From Candidatus Marsarchaeota G1 archaeon BE_D (GTDB lineage Archaea > Thermoproteota > Thermoprotei_A > Marsarchaeales > Marsarchaeaceae), in assembly GCA_003019595.1 (NCBI GenBank), contig NEXD01000010.1, positions 1 through 36,896 of the forward strand: a DNA stretch of 36,896 nucleotides, read 5' to 3'. A program made the position numbers and the translations under genes. The notes below the pieces were generated by a model. That model was not told where the DNA came from and searched no databases. It saw nothing but the letters and a program-made list of their open reading frames with translations. This document shows positions 14,976 through 22,973 of this stretch, piece after piece (position 1 is the stretch's first letter; each line of letters opens with the position of its first letter).

Positions 14976-15559
14976 TTTTTGAGCCACTCTACCAGGTTTT
15001 CAAAAAACACAACACCCGCTTTTCCGCTTTTTTCTGGGTGAAACTGTGTTCCTATAGCGAAGTCATTGGCGATAAGCGCGGGATAGCGAACGCCATAGAA
15101 GCTCACCATCAACGTGTTTTGCGAAACGCTCGTAGCGTAGCTATGAGCGTAATAAACGTACAAAGAGTCAAGCGCTTGTGCTATTTGCGCATTTCCTACT
15201 GCGTAAACCCTTTCCCATCCTATGTGTGGAAGCTTTAAGTTTGTTTTCAGTTTGTCAACAGTTCCCTGTATCCAACCAAGACCAAGGTTAACGCCACCTT
15301 CTGTTCCTTTTTCGAACATTATTTGCATACCAAGACACACTCCAAGAAATTTTGTGCCTTTCTCCCTCGCTTCGTTTATTTTCTGCGAGTTTCGTAGCAA
15401 ATACTGCGCCACAGAAGAGAACGAGCCAACGCCAGGGAAAACGATAAGATCCGCTTCTTGAACTACGTCGCTTATGGAAACTTCAAAGCCACACCTTTTT
15501 AGCGCAGAAGAAATGCTAAAAAGATTTCCTACACCGTAGTTGATCACGACAGCTTTCAT
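14972..15559 (-). CDS. hisH: Imidazole glycerol phosphate synthase, glutaminase subunit
   Basis: This 195-residue class I glutamine amidotransferase releases ammonia for HisF. The nucleophile Cys is in FLGVCLGMQIMFEKG, and the His and Glu of the triad are in GTQFHPEKSGKAG. VINYGVGNLFSI at the N-terminus is typical. ATG 15559 overlaps the hisE stop (ATGA) and has a GGAG site six bases upstream. HisH works as a complex with HisF, encoded two genes upstream in the same operon. Confidence 0.96.
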   Translation of the reverse strand: MKAVVINYGVGNLFSISSALKRCGFEVSISDVVQEADLIVFPGVGSFSSVAQYLLRNSQKINEAREKGTKFLGVCLGMQIMFEKGTEGGVNLGLGWIQGTVDKLKTNLKLPHIGWERVYAVGNAQIAQALDSLYVYYAHSYATSVSQNTLMVSFYGVRYPALIANDFAIGTQFHPEKSGKAGVVFFENLVEWLKK

Positions 15560-15837
15560 TTCATTCTCCTCTGTAGTTCTTCATAAATCTCTTTAGGGGT
15601 GATTTCGTTGAGCGCTAATAGAACCCACAAATGGTATAGCAAATCCGCAGTCTCGCATATCACTTCGTTCTTTGTGCCATTAAGTGAAGCCACAACCACT
15701 TCTGTTGCTTCTTCTCCCACTTTTTTTGCGACGTACCCCTTTCCGAGTACTGAAAGTCGATACGTGTAACTGTTTTTCAGCTTTTTTGAAATCCTCTCGC
15801 GAATTACGCAAAAAAGCTTATCCAACACTTCGCTCAT
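15556..15837 (-). CDS. hisE: Phosphoribosyl-ATP pyrophosphatase
   Basis: This 93-residue all-helical MazG-like enzyme hydrolyses PR-ATP to PR-AMP, the second step of histidine synthesis. The metal-binding acidic motif is seen in KKVGEEATEVVVAS and EVICETADLLYHLWVLL. It is separate from HisI, as in many archaea. ATG 15837 has an AAAGGTG ribosome binding site 8 bases before it, in the 39-base gap after hisF that also carries one copy of the 12-base repeat. Confidence 0.95.
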   Translation of the reverse strand: MSEVLDKLFCVIRERISKKLKNSYTYRLSVLGKGYVAKKVGEEATEVVVASLNGTKNEVICETADLLYHLWVLLALNEITPKEIYEELQRRMK

Positions 15838-15857
15838 AACGGCAACACCTTTGCGAG

Positions 15858-15869
15858 GCGCACAAACTT
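15858..15869 (-). repeat. 12-base element AAGTTTGTGCGC before hisE
   Basis: On the transcribed strand AAGTTTGTGCGC is followed by six bases and then the AAAGGTG ribosome binding site of hisE. The same arrangement occurs before hisF (16651-16662). A third copy lies before hisG in the opposite orientation. Confidence 0.6.
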
Positions 15870-15876
15870 AGTTCTA

Positions 15877-16632
15877 TCACAACCTCACCTCAACTCCTTT
15901 TTTTAGCAAATATTCCTTGAGCTGCGTTATTCTAACACTGCCTTGGTGAAAGACACCAGCAGCCAGCGCAGCGTCAGCTTTTCCTTCCGTGAGCACGCTA
16001 TAAAAGTGTTCAACTCTTCCTGCACCACCGCTTGCGATAACAGGAATGCTCACACAAGATGCTACACTTTTTGTAAGGTGTAAATCGAACCCAAGTCTTG
16101 TGCCATCTCGGTCAATACTAGTCAGCAAAATTTCACCAGCGCCAAGCGTTTGAGCTTTTTTTGCCCATTGTAAAGCGTCTAGCGTTGTTTGGCACTTACC
16201 AGATTTTGTGAAAACAACCCAGTGAGCGCCAATTCTTTTTGCGTCAATCGCAACGACTACAGCTTGCGAGCCAAACTCTTTTGCGCACTGTTCAACCAAA
16301 TCGTTCTTTTCCACAGCCCAAGTGTTTAAGCTCACTTTATCCGCTCCGTTTGATAAAGCGGCGGACACATCGTCAAGCGATTTCATCCCACCACCTACTG
16401 TGAGTGGTATTTTGAGCACGCTCGCCGTTTCTCTCAAAACGTTTAACAAAACACTTCTTCCCTCAAGCGTAGCCGAAACGTCAAGAAAAACAATTTCGTC
16501 AGCGCCTTCTTCTTCGTACATCGCCGCAAGGCTGACGGGGTCTCCCATTATCCGAAGGTTTTGGAATTTTATTCCTTTTACAACTTTGCCTTGCTTGATG
16601 TCAAGACAAGCTATTATTCTTTTTGTGCACAC
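15877..16632 (-). CDS. hisF: Imidazole glycerol phosphate synthase, cyclase subunit
   Basis: This (beta/alpha)8 enzyme of 251 residues makes imidazole glycerol phosphate and AICAR from PRFAR with ammonia from HisH. It has [20 protein letters not shown] with the catalytic Asp, [31 protein letters not shown] with the second catalytic Asp, and [18 protein letters not shown] 16632 is chosen over ATG 16638 and GTG 16641 because AAAGGTG then sits six bases upstream; with ATG 16638 it would touch the start. This choice also puts the catalytic Asp at position 11, as in other HisF proteins. The gene follows hisA after a 30-base gap. Confidence 0.95.
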   Translation of the reverse strand: MCTKRIIACLDIKQGKVVKGIKFQNLRIMGDPVSLAAMYEEEGADEIVFLDVSATLEGRSVLLNVLRETASVLKIPLTVGGGMKSLDDVSAALSNGADKVSLNTWAVEKNDLVEQCAKEFGSQAVVVAIDAKRIGAHWVVFTKSGKCQTTLDALQWAKKAQTLGAGEILLTSIDRDGTRLGFDLHLTKSVASCVSIPVIASGGAGRVEHFYSVLTEGKADAALAAGVFHQGSVRITQLKEYLLKKGVEVRL

Positions 16633-16650
16633 GCGCATCACCTTTCAAAA

Positions 16651-16662
16651 GCGCACAAACTT
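16651..16662 (-). repeat. 12-base element AAGTTTGTGCGC before hisF
   Basis: This is the same 12 bases as at 15858-15869, in the same orientation, starting directly after the hisA stop codon and followed by six bases and AAAGGTG. It occupies most of the hisA-hisF gap. Confidence 0.6.
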
Positions 16663-17355
16663 CTACACATTTTTCACACTTCTCAAAACTCCTGTATAAA
16701 GAGACATTCCAAGAATTGCAAAATCAAAACCCATGTTCTTTAAACAACAAAGGTCGTTTAGATCCTTGACACCGCCAGCGTATCCTTTTTTGTTTTTCGC
16801 GTTTTTGGCATATCGAAACAGTTTTCTATCAACACCGCTCATCAACCCTTCGTTATTCACACATGTAAAGATCACCGCGTAAACGTCCCAGTGCGACACG
16901 CGCTCTAGCGCGCTCGCCAAAGTGTACGCGCTTTCGCTCCAACCTTTGATCAAAACTTTGTCACCAAAATAATCCAAAGAAATCGCGATGTTTTGACCTC
17001 CCAAAGATCGCTTAATCTTTAAAAATTCACGCGTGTTCATGAAAGGTAGTGTAGAAAGAACAAGACGGTTGACACCGTAGCTAAGTAGTCTATTTGCTTT
17101 TTCCAAGCTACGAATTCCTCCTCCAACTTGTAGCTCCTTAAAGCCAATGCTCGCCACTTGCTTTATCACTTCTTCGTTTTGGCCTTTGTCCTGCGCACAA
17201 TCCAAGTCTACCACATGCAAACGCTCATACCCTTCTTCAAAAAGTGTGAGCGCAAGTTTAACTGGGTCTCCCAAAACCAAACCGGTGTTTTCAACGCCTC
17301 TTACTCTTTTCATGGCCTTTCCTTTGCTCAAATCTAGGCTTGGAAAAACCTTCAT
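16663..17355 (-). CDS. hisA: Phosphoribosylformimino-AICAR-phosphate isomerase
   Basis: This 230-residue (beta/alpha)8 isomerase catalyses the Amadori rearrangement of ProFAR to PRFAR. It shows VFPSLDLSKGKAMKRVRG with the catalytic Asp at position 8, the phosphate loop VGGGIRSLEKAN, ISLDYFGDKVLIKGW with the second catalytic Asp, and GYAGGVKDLNDL. It is somewhat short and divergent in its C-terminal half, but placement between hisG and hisF settles the call. ATG 17355 overlaps the hisG stop (ATGA), with AAGGTGA a few bases upstream. Confidence 0.93.
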   Translation of the reverse strand: MKVFPSLDLSKGKAMKRVRGVENTGLVLGDPVKLALTLFEEGYERLHVVDLDCAQDKGQNEEVIKQVASIGFKELQVGGGIRSLEKANRLLSYGVNRLVLSTLPFMNTREFLKIKRSLGGQNIAISLDYFGDKVLIKGWSESAYTLASALERVSHWDVYAVIFTCVNNEGLMSGVDRKLFRYAKNAKNKKGYAGGVKDLNDLCCLKNMGFDFAILGMSLYTGVLRSVKNV

Positions 17356-18194
17356 CTTATCACCTTTTCCAAGCCAACCACCACTATGTCTTGCGCTCCC
17401 GCAAGCTTTGCGTCCGCTATCACTTTGGGAAGAATCTGCTCGTCAACCACGGTGATCACTTCCCAAGCGTCCTTTCCGCTCAACTTGGATATCGCTGGCG
17501 CAAGCATCGCGGGAATGCACGATATCACGCGGTCCAAGTTTTTGCTTTTGACATTCATGAACACCATTTTCTTTCTTCGGGCTTGCAACGCGCCTTGCAT
17601 CATGGTTAGCACTAGCTCTTTGTGTTGGTGGAAATTTCTGTTACCTATCACAACCGCATAGCTTTGCATAATTTCGTCGATCACCTTTAACCCGTGAAGC
17701 TTAAGAGTTGTTCCTGTGCTCGCCACGTCTATGATTGCGTCGGCAGCCCCCAAAGAGGGTATGACTTCCGCAGCACCGCTTATTTTCACAATTTTTGCGC
17801 GCAACCCAGTTCTTTGCACATAAGAGCTCGCTATATTGTGATACTTAGTGGCAATCCTTATTTCTCTTTTTATTTCGCTTGGGTGGTTCACTTCCCAGTT
17901 TGAGGGCACAGCCAACACAATCTTAGCAGTTCCTATATCAAGTTTAATCAATTCATCCACTTTTGCCTTAGACTCTAAAACATAGTCTAGTCCGGTGATT
18001 CCCAAATCAGTCGCCCCTGCTTCAACCAAATTTGGCACATCCTCTGTTCTCACCATGACAAGTTGCACAACTTCCCAATTTGTCGGAACGATGAGCGCGC
18101 GTTCGTCGCTCAATAGCGGTTTAATACCGCTTGCAGAAAGAAAATCAAGCACGGGTTGACGGAGTCTACCCTTGTTGGGTATTGCTATTCTCAA
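17352..18194 (-). CDS. hisG: ATP phosphoribosyltransferase, long form
   Basis: This 280-residue enzyme catalyses the first and usually feedback-controlled step of histidine synthesis. It has an N-terminal RIAIPNKGRLRQPVLDFL, the DLGITGLDYVLES region, the PRPP-binding GAADAIIDVASTGTTLK, and a C-terminal HisG_C (ACT-like regulatory) domain from about residue 205. That makes it the long form, which does not need HisZ. The start is TTG 18194, fixed by a GGAGGT ribosome binding site seven bases upstream. It heads the operon hisG-A-F-E-H-I; hisB, hisC and hisD are not in this window. Confidence 0.95.
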   Translation of the reverse strand: MRIAIPNKGRLRQPVLDFLSASGIKPLLSDERALIVPTNWEVVQLVMVRTEDVPNLVEAGATDLGITGLDYVLESKAKVDELIKLDIGTAKIVLAVPSNWEVNHPSEIKREIRIATKYHNIASSYVQRTGLRAKIVKISGAAEVIPSLGAADAIIDVASTGTTLKLHGLKVIDEIMQSYAVVIGNRNFHQHKELVLTMMQGALQARRKKMVFMNVKSKNLDRVISCIPAMLAPAISKLSGKDAWEVITVVDEQILPKVIADAKLAGAQDIVVVGLEKVIR

Positions 18195-18201
18195 TAGCTT
18201 T

Positions 18202-18207
18202 ACCTCC
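18202..18207 (-). promoter_or_regulatory. Ribosome binding site that fixes the TTG start of hisG
   Basis: GGAGGT lies on the minus strand with seven bases between it and TTG 18194. It is the strongest ribosome binding site in the window and shows that hisG has a real 5' leader, unlike most first genes here. Confidence 0.75.
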
Positions 18208-18242
18208 TTTAATGACGAACAAATTTTGAAAAAGACAATCTC

Positions 18243-18254
18243 AAGTTTGTGCGC
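18243..18254 (-). repeat. 12-base element, inverted copy, in the hisG leader
   Basis: On the transcribed strand this reads GCGCACAAACTT, the exact reverse complement of the elements before hisF and hisE. It lies about 48 bases before the hisG start, in the leader or promoter region. Confidence 0.55.
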
Positions 18255-19080
18255 TTTGTGGTGTTATTGAGTAAAAATCCACTAAAACGCGCTTTTTTGT
18301 GGTTGTTGCACAAAAAAGCCTTTAAAAGTGTTTCAAGCGTGCTTCGTGCAAGCGCTCTTTGTTTGCAAACAAAATTAGGAAAACTCGATGCGTCTTGAAA
18401 ACGCGCTAACACTTGCGCTTTGCGGTTAACGCGCAAATTAAGTGTAACACGGGATGCAATAAAGATCCCGAGCAAAATTGCATTGCAGATTATAAAAGAT
18501 TTTCGATACGCATTTGTGTCGGATAAAAAGTTGGTGTGCATGCGATCCTAGCGTGGAAGCTTTTTTATCCGCACACAAACACACGCAATATACTGTCCAG
18601 AAAGCTTCACGCCGAGAATTTGATGACACAAGGTGTCCACGTTTGTTTATTAGGAATTTTGAACTTATGAGAAACAAAAAGGTTCTTTGTAGCTCAGTTA
18701 GCGGTTTTGCTCAACGCTTTTAGGAAACTTCACGAAGAGCTCGAAGTTCAAAACCCAGTGTCAAACTCGAGTGCGAGGAAGAATTTTGTCGAAACTTGGA
18801 GCACATTTGCGATCGACGGCGAGCTAGTGTGGTGTCATACAAAAAAATTTGTCTCAAAATGGTGTTTAGACCACTCTCAGAATGGGATCCCTTGTGGCTT
18901 TGACTCGATCTCTAAAATCACCACAGGTAAGTTCAGTTGAGTATTTGTCACTTTAAGGAGTTTCTGTAACAAAAGAAAACACTTTTACGTAGACTTCCTA
19001 GGATTCAATTGTATGCTGCACTGTGACGCGCTTATTCAGACAAAGTCTCTCTTTACGATAAGCGTAACCACATATTCCTC

Positions 19081-19476
19081 TTATAGATAAGCGTGCTTTT
19101 TTCGCAACTCTTCCGAAGTAATTCCGTTAGACGCACTCTTCAGAGTTTTGTCATCGGTCACAAGTACGAGTTTCCCCTTGCGTGATGCGTATAAGTAGGA
19201 CGCGTCGTACGCGGTCATCTTATTGGTCAACGCAAGCTCGAACACCTGCACCTCGTCCACATCGATTTTGGGTATAGCCTTGGCCGCCTTTACACAGTTT
19301 CTCAAAAGTCGTATAGCTTCATCTTGTGTGAGTGCGCCCACTAGTGCGCACTCCTTCCAGATGGCATTGGTCAACTCGTACAGTGCAAGCTCTATTGTGT
19401 AGCCGAGTGCTAGAAGCCGCGCACACCTTTTCTTTACAAGGTTGATGATCGCGCTTGCGTCAAACAGGTAACTCAT
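19081..19476 (-). CDS. vapC: VapC-type PIN-domain toxin ribonuclease
   Basis: This 131-residue PIN-domain protein has the full acidic set expected for Mg-dependent RNA cleavage: D6 in LFDASAIINL, E34 in LALYELTNAIWKE, D91 in TAYDASYLYAS and D108/D109 in LVTDDKTL. VapC toxins cut tRNA or rRNA when not held by their antitoxin. ATG 19476 overlaps the antitoxin stop (ATGA), so translation is coupled and antitoxin is made first. It appears intact, in contrast to the broken VapBC pair near 36.4 kb. Confidence 0.92.
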   Translation of the reverse strand: MSYLFDASAIINLVKKRCARLLALGYTIELALYELTNAIWKECALVGALTQDEAIRLLRNCVKAAKAIPKIDVDEVQVFELALTNKMTAYDASYLYASRKGKLVLVTDDKTLKSASNGITSEELRKKHAYL

Positions 19477-19703
19477 CTTTTGTCTCTTGACTCCCTGATG
19501 ATTCTCGCAAACTCTTCGTCACTTATCTTAATGAGTTTTTGAGAAATCTCCTCCATGTCTTCGTCCACTTCTTCAAGCTCCTTTCTTCTTACTTCTCTTT
19601 CTATCGCCTCCCTGATCAAAGAACCAACTGGGATACCATACTTTTTCAGCTTCTCCTTAAGATCCACTGGTATCTTTGCGGAAACGGTTGTGTACTTGGC
19701 CAT
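19473..19703 (-). CDS. vapB: VapB-type ribbon-helix-helix antitoxin
   Basis: This 76-residue protein has an N-terminal ribbon-helix-helix (TTVSAKIPVDLKEKLKKYGI, then VGSLIREAIEREVRRKE) for DNA binding. An acidic, charged C-terminal helix (ELEEVDEDMEEISQKLIKIS) follows, which should wrap the toxin. RHH antitoxins form dimers and repress their own operon. ATG 19703 is followed in operon order by vapC with an ATGA overlap. A direct repeat upstream may be the operator. Confidence 0.88.
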   Translation of the reverse strand: MAKYTTVSAKIPVDLKEKLKKYGIPVGSLIREAIEREVRRKELEEVDEDMEEISQKLIKISDEEFARIIRESRDKR

Positions 19704-19723
19704 AACATTCTAGTATGTGTTTG

Positions 19724-19748
19724 CTGATATTAAGTTTACTGATATTAA
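19724..19748 (-). promoter_or_regulatory. Direct repeat at the vapBC promoter, possible operator
   Basis: CTGATATTAA occurs twice on the plus strand, at 19724-19733 and 19739-19748, start to start 15 bases apart. The first copy (TTAATATCAG on the minus strand) lies 21-30 bases before ATG 19703 and so also serves as the TATA region. A repeat overlapping the TATA box is what an autorepressing RHH antitoxin would need. Confidence 0.45.
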
Positions 19749-20134
19749 TAATACTTGTAACACATAAGCGTATAATCTAGCGTAAGTGTCCGTAAACCGT
19801 CGTGGAGGTTGTGCCCAGATAAGAGTTCACGCGACTCAATGTATCAATAGGAGAGGCGCGAAGTTTTGTGACTATTATGCATCTAAGGCTAAGCAAGGGG
19901 GGCTTTACCAGCGAGAATCGGTGAACTACAAACAAAGTTTCTCGTGATAATCGCCGAAGCTAGATGTGCACCACAAACCCGAACAATTCCGCGGCGGTTT
20001 TCCACGAAAACAACACAGATACCATCAAACTTTCACGAGAATTGTATTCTCACAAACGCGTTATCCGAAGAGCTTCACGACACACCCACAAATACTATTG
20101 GTGAACTTTAAATCGTTCTGAGCGTTACTAATTT
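19749..20134 (+). other. Intergenic region before acetyl-CoA synthetase
   Basis: These 386 bases hold no recognisable gene. TTCTCGTGA (19939-19947) and TCACGAGAA (20033-20041) form a separated inverted repeat, and GTTTTC/GAAAAC (19997-20011) a small perfect palindrome with a 3-base centre. The acs TATA box lies at the end. Confidence 0.45.
20106..20113 (+). promoter_or_regulatory. TATA-like box of the acetyl-CoA synthetase gene
   Basis: CTTTAAAT is centred about 25 bases before ATG 20135, predicting a leaderless transcript. Confidence 0.55.
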
Positions 20135-22117
20135 ATGTCTGTTAACTGGGCTCTTCCATTCGAAGAAAGGATTGTCCCAGAGGGTGCGCATAACCTTGTT
20201 GACATTGAAACCTACCACAAACTACACCGATTGAGCGTTGAAAACTACAAAGAGTACTGGGCTTCGATCGCAAAGGAGCTACCTTGGTTCAAACCTTGGG
20301 AAAAGACCCTCGACGACTCAAACCCTCCCTTTTACAAGTGGTTTGTGGGTGGCGAGCTCAATGCGTGTTACATATGCGTGGATAGACACGCAAAAAGCTG
20401 GCGAAAGAACAAGGTTGCGATAATTTGGGAGGGGGAGCCTTGGGAAAATGAGAAAGCGCGAGAAATAAGAAAGATCACGTATGGCGAACTGTTTCGAGAA
20501 GTGAACAGAGTGGCTTATCTACTCAAAAGCTACGGACTTAAAAAAGGTGACGTGATAGGCATTTACCTTCCGATGATTCCTGAGCTACCGATATTCATGC
20601 TTGCGGCCTCAAGACTCGGTGTCGCGTTTAGCGTGGTGTTTTCTGGTTTTAGTGCGGACGCGCTCGCCGAAAGGATGAACGACGCTGAAGCCAAACTACT
20701 TGTGACCGCTGACGGTGGTTGGAGAAATGGTAAAGTGGTTCCTCTTAAGCAAATAGCGGACGAAGCGCTCTCAAAGTGTAAAACCATCAAAAACGTGATC
20801 GTGGTAAGGCGCACCAAGGAAGACGTGAACATGGCACAAGGAAGAGACGAATTCTTTGACAAACTTATGGAATCAGTTCCGCAAAACGTGTACGTCGAGC
20901 CTGAAAGGGTGAAATCCGAAGACACGCTTTACGTTCTCTACACATCAGGCACAACTGGAAAACCGAAGGGACAGGTGCACGATGTGGGCGGTTACCTGAC
21001 ACTGTTACACGCAACGATGAAGGATGTGTTCGACATACAAGACACAGACGTTTACTGGTGCACCGCAGACATAGGTTGGGTCACTGGCCACTCGTACATC
21101 GTTTACGGGCCGCTCATGGAAGGCGCGACAACTCTTATGTACGAAGGCTCGCTCACTTACCCTGAGCCAGACCGATGGGTTTCGATCATCGAAAGGCACG
21201 GTGTGAACATTTTTTACACCTCGCCCACGGCTATACGAGGTTGGATGAGGTTTGGGGAAGAGTGGGTTAAAAAACACGACGTTTCGTCTATTAGGTTGAT
21301 ACACAGCGTGGGTGAGCCAATCAACCCTGAAGCGTTTAGGTGGCTTTTTAAGCTATTAGGTAGAGAAAAGGTTCCTTTCGGAAGCACGTGGTGGATGACC
21401 GAAACAGGAGGCATACTAATTAGCCACACGCCTGGCAAGTACTTGGTACCGCTAAAACCCGGAACAAATGGTCCACCGATTTTCGGCGTTGATGCGGACG
21501 TTTTTGACGATAACGGAAAGCCGCAAAAGCCAGAAGAAAGAGGGTATCTTGTGATCAAAAAGCCGTGGCCGGGCATGCCACTCACCATATTTAAAGATCC
21601 TGAGCGATATAAACAAGTTTACTGGAGCCGTTTTCAAGGAGTGTTTTACGCTGGTGACTACGCGGTAAAAGACCGTGACGGATACTTCTGGATTCTTGGC
21701 AGAGCAGATGAAGTGATTAAGGTTGCTGGGCACAGGCTTGGCACGTACGAGCTTGAGTCCGCTTTGATTCAGCACAAAGCGGTCGCAGAAGCCGCGGTCG
21801 TCGGGGTGCCAGACGAGCTCAAAGGTGAAGTGCCAGTGGCGTTTGTGATACTCAAACAGGGTTACACGCCTAGCGAAGAGCTAAGAAAAGAGCTCAATCT
21901 CTGGGTAAGAGAAAGGGTTGGGCCAATCGCCTCTTTGAAAAACGTTTACTTTGTGAGCAAACTTCCCAAAACAAGAAGCGCAAAAATCATGAGAAGAGTG
22001 GTGCAAGCGGTTGTTGTGGGAAAACCGGTTGGCGATGTCACGACACTTGAGGACGGAGCATCGGTCGAAGAAGTGAAAAGGGCATACCTAGAACTACAAA
22101 AGGAAGTGCAAGGCTAA
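20135..22117 (+). CDS. acs: Acetyl-CoA synthetase (AMP-forming)
   Basis: This 660-residue enzyme has the normal family length. It makes acetyl-CoA from acetate, ATP and CoA through acetyl-AMP. Motifs: the ATP-binding P-loop-like YTSGTTGKPKGQVHDVGG, YWCTADIGWVTGHSYIVYGPL, the acyl-pocket and core motif GSTWWMTETGG, GDYAVKDRDGYFWILGRADEVIKVAGHRLG at the hinge, and the catalytic Lys region LPKTRSAKIMRRVV. In the last motif the usual Gly of 'SGK' is Ala; the catalytic Lys is kept. The N-terminal Acs domain is present (HRLSVENYKEYWASIAKE). Propionate or another short acid could also be used. A binding-protein-like gene follows after 13 bases, probably in the same transcript. Confidence 0.95.
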   Translation: MSVNWALPFEERIVPEGAHNLVDIETYHKLHRLSVENYKEYWASIAKELPWFKPWEKTLDDSNPPFYKWFVGGELNACYICVDRHAKSWRKNKVAIIWEGEPWENEKAREIRKITYGELFREVNRVAYLLKSYGLKKGDVIGIYLPMIPELPIFMLAASRLGVAFSVVFSGFSADALAERMNDAEAKLLVTADGGWRNGKVVPLKQIADEALSKCKTIKNVIVVRRTKEDVNMAQGRDEFFDKLMESVPQNVYVEPERVKSEDTLYVLYTSGTTGKPKGQVHDVGGYLTLLHATMKDVFDIQDTDVYWCTADIGWVTGHSYIVYGPLMEGATTLMYEGSLTYPEPDRWVSIIERHGVNIFYTSPTAIRGWMRFGEEWVKKHDVSSIRLIHSVGEPINPEAFRWLFKLLGREKVPFGSTWWMTETGGILISHTPGKYLVPLKPGTNGPPIFGVDADVFDDNGKPQKPEERGYLVIKKPWPGMPLTIFKDPERYKQVYWSRFQGVFYAGDYAVKDRDGYFWILGRADEVIKVAGHRLGTYELESALIQHKAVAEAAVVGVPDELKGEVPVAFVILKQGYTPSEELRKELNLWVRERVGPIASLKNVYFVSKLPKTRSAKIMRRVVQAVVVGKPVGDVTTLEDGASVEEVKRAYLELQKEVQG

Positions 22118-22130
22118 AAGGTCACGCACA

Positions 22131-22973
22131 TTGAAGAGAGTGTTTTGTGAAATCACATCTTGTGAGCTTGTGATACCAGAAAAACCTGAAAGAGTGGTGA
22201 GTCTTAGTCCTGCGATAACCGAAACGCTTTACATGCTCGGTTTGGGAGAAAAAGTCGTAGGGGTGAGCGCGTTCGACGTTCACCCAATAGAAGCGCGGAA
22301 GAAGGCGATTCTTGGTAGCTATAGCACCACAAATATCGAAAAGCTAAGAAGTCTTAAGCCTGATGTGGTTTTTGTGACAACTGGTTACCAAAGGCAACTC
22401 GCTCTTACACTCTCAAAAGAGTTTGCGGTTTACGCGCTTGAGCTACCCGCCACAATAGCCTCGATCATAGACAGCGTGGTCAAAGTGGCGCTTGTAATGG
22501 GCGTCGAAGAAACAGGAAGAGAGCTAGCAAAGACGCTTTATCTCAAAATTTCAGAGCTTGTCAACTCTCTAAAGCTTAAGGTTTACGTGGAAATAGACTT
22601 GGGGGGTGCTGTGACTTTTGGTGCGTACAGCTATATCACCGATGGGCTAGCGATAATGGGCGCAGAGAACATTTTCGGAAAAGACGAGTGTGAATGGCGA
22701 AAACCAGATTTTCAAAGGGTTTTACAAGAAGATCCCGACGCGATAATCTACGAACCCAAGATGTTTCGAAAGACCACAAAAGAACAAGTTTTGGAGATGC
22801 TCAAAAAAAGAGGTTGGCACAGTGTTCGCGCGATAAAAGAAGGAAGGGTTTGCGTCTCTCCAGGACCATACGACCTAATTGCGCACCACGGTCCTAGCTT
22901 TATTCTTGAGGCGATGCCTTGGATCAAGTCGGAGCTTACGAAAGCTCACCCGCAAAGTGACACGCAACTTTGA
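22131..22973 (+). CDS. BtuF/FhuD-like substrate-binding-fold protein without signal peptide
   Basis: This 280-residue protein of the cobalamin/iron-siderophore binding-protein fold has PERVVSLSPAITETLYMLGLGEKVVGVS, LRSLKPDVVFVTTGYQRQLA, an AYSYITDGLAIMGAENIFG segment and DPDAIIYEPKMFRKTT. These proteins normally sit outside the cell and deliver corrinoid or chelated iron to a BtuCD-type transporter. Here the TTG 22131 start leads straight into the mature fold, with no hydrophobic leader, and no BtuC or BtuD gene is adjacent, so it may act in the cytoplasm. It probably shares a transcript with acs. Its 3' end overlaps the convergent ABC ATPase gene by 38 bases. Confidence 0.8.
   Translation: MKRVFCEITSCELVIPEKPERVVSLSPAITETLYMLGLGEKVVGVSAFDVHPIEARKKAILGSYSTTNIEKLRSLKPDVVFVTTGYQRQLALTLSKEFAVYALELPATIASIIDSVVKVALVMGVEETGRELAKTLYLKISELVNSLKLKVYVEIDLGGAVTFGAYSYITDGLAIMGAENIFGKDECEWRKPDFQRVLQEDPDAIIYEPKMFRKTTKEQVLEMLKKRGWHSVRAIKEGRVCVSPGPYDLIAHHGPSFILEAMPWIKSELTKAHPQSDTQL

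Larger units (their letters stand above)
18195..19080 (-). other. Long intergenic region between the his operon and vapC
   Basis: These 886 bases contain the hisG ribosome binding site, the inverted 12-base element and probably the his promoter; an AT-rich TGGATTTTTACTC stretch on the minus strand at about 18266-18278 is one candidate. The remaining frames (for example 18707-18940 on plus and 18209-18541 on minus) show no recognisable domain, start context or regular codon pattern, so I do not call genes. A decayed gene or a small RNA cannot be excluded. Confidence 0.5.

Noticed and set aside
18690-18756. tRNA-like stretches TAGCTCAGTTAGC and GTTCAAAACCC
   Set aside because: They look like D-arm and T-arm consensus, but the D and T stems do not pair and no acceptor stem or anticodon arm can be built.
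19997-20011. Small palindrome GTTTTC-CAC-GAAAAC
   Set aside because: A 6-base stem with a 3-base loop can arise by chance and is not placed at a gene end or promoter.
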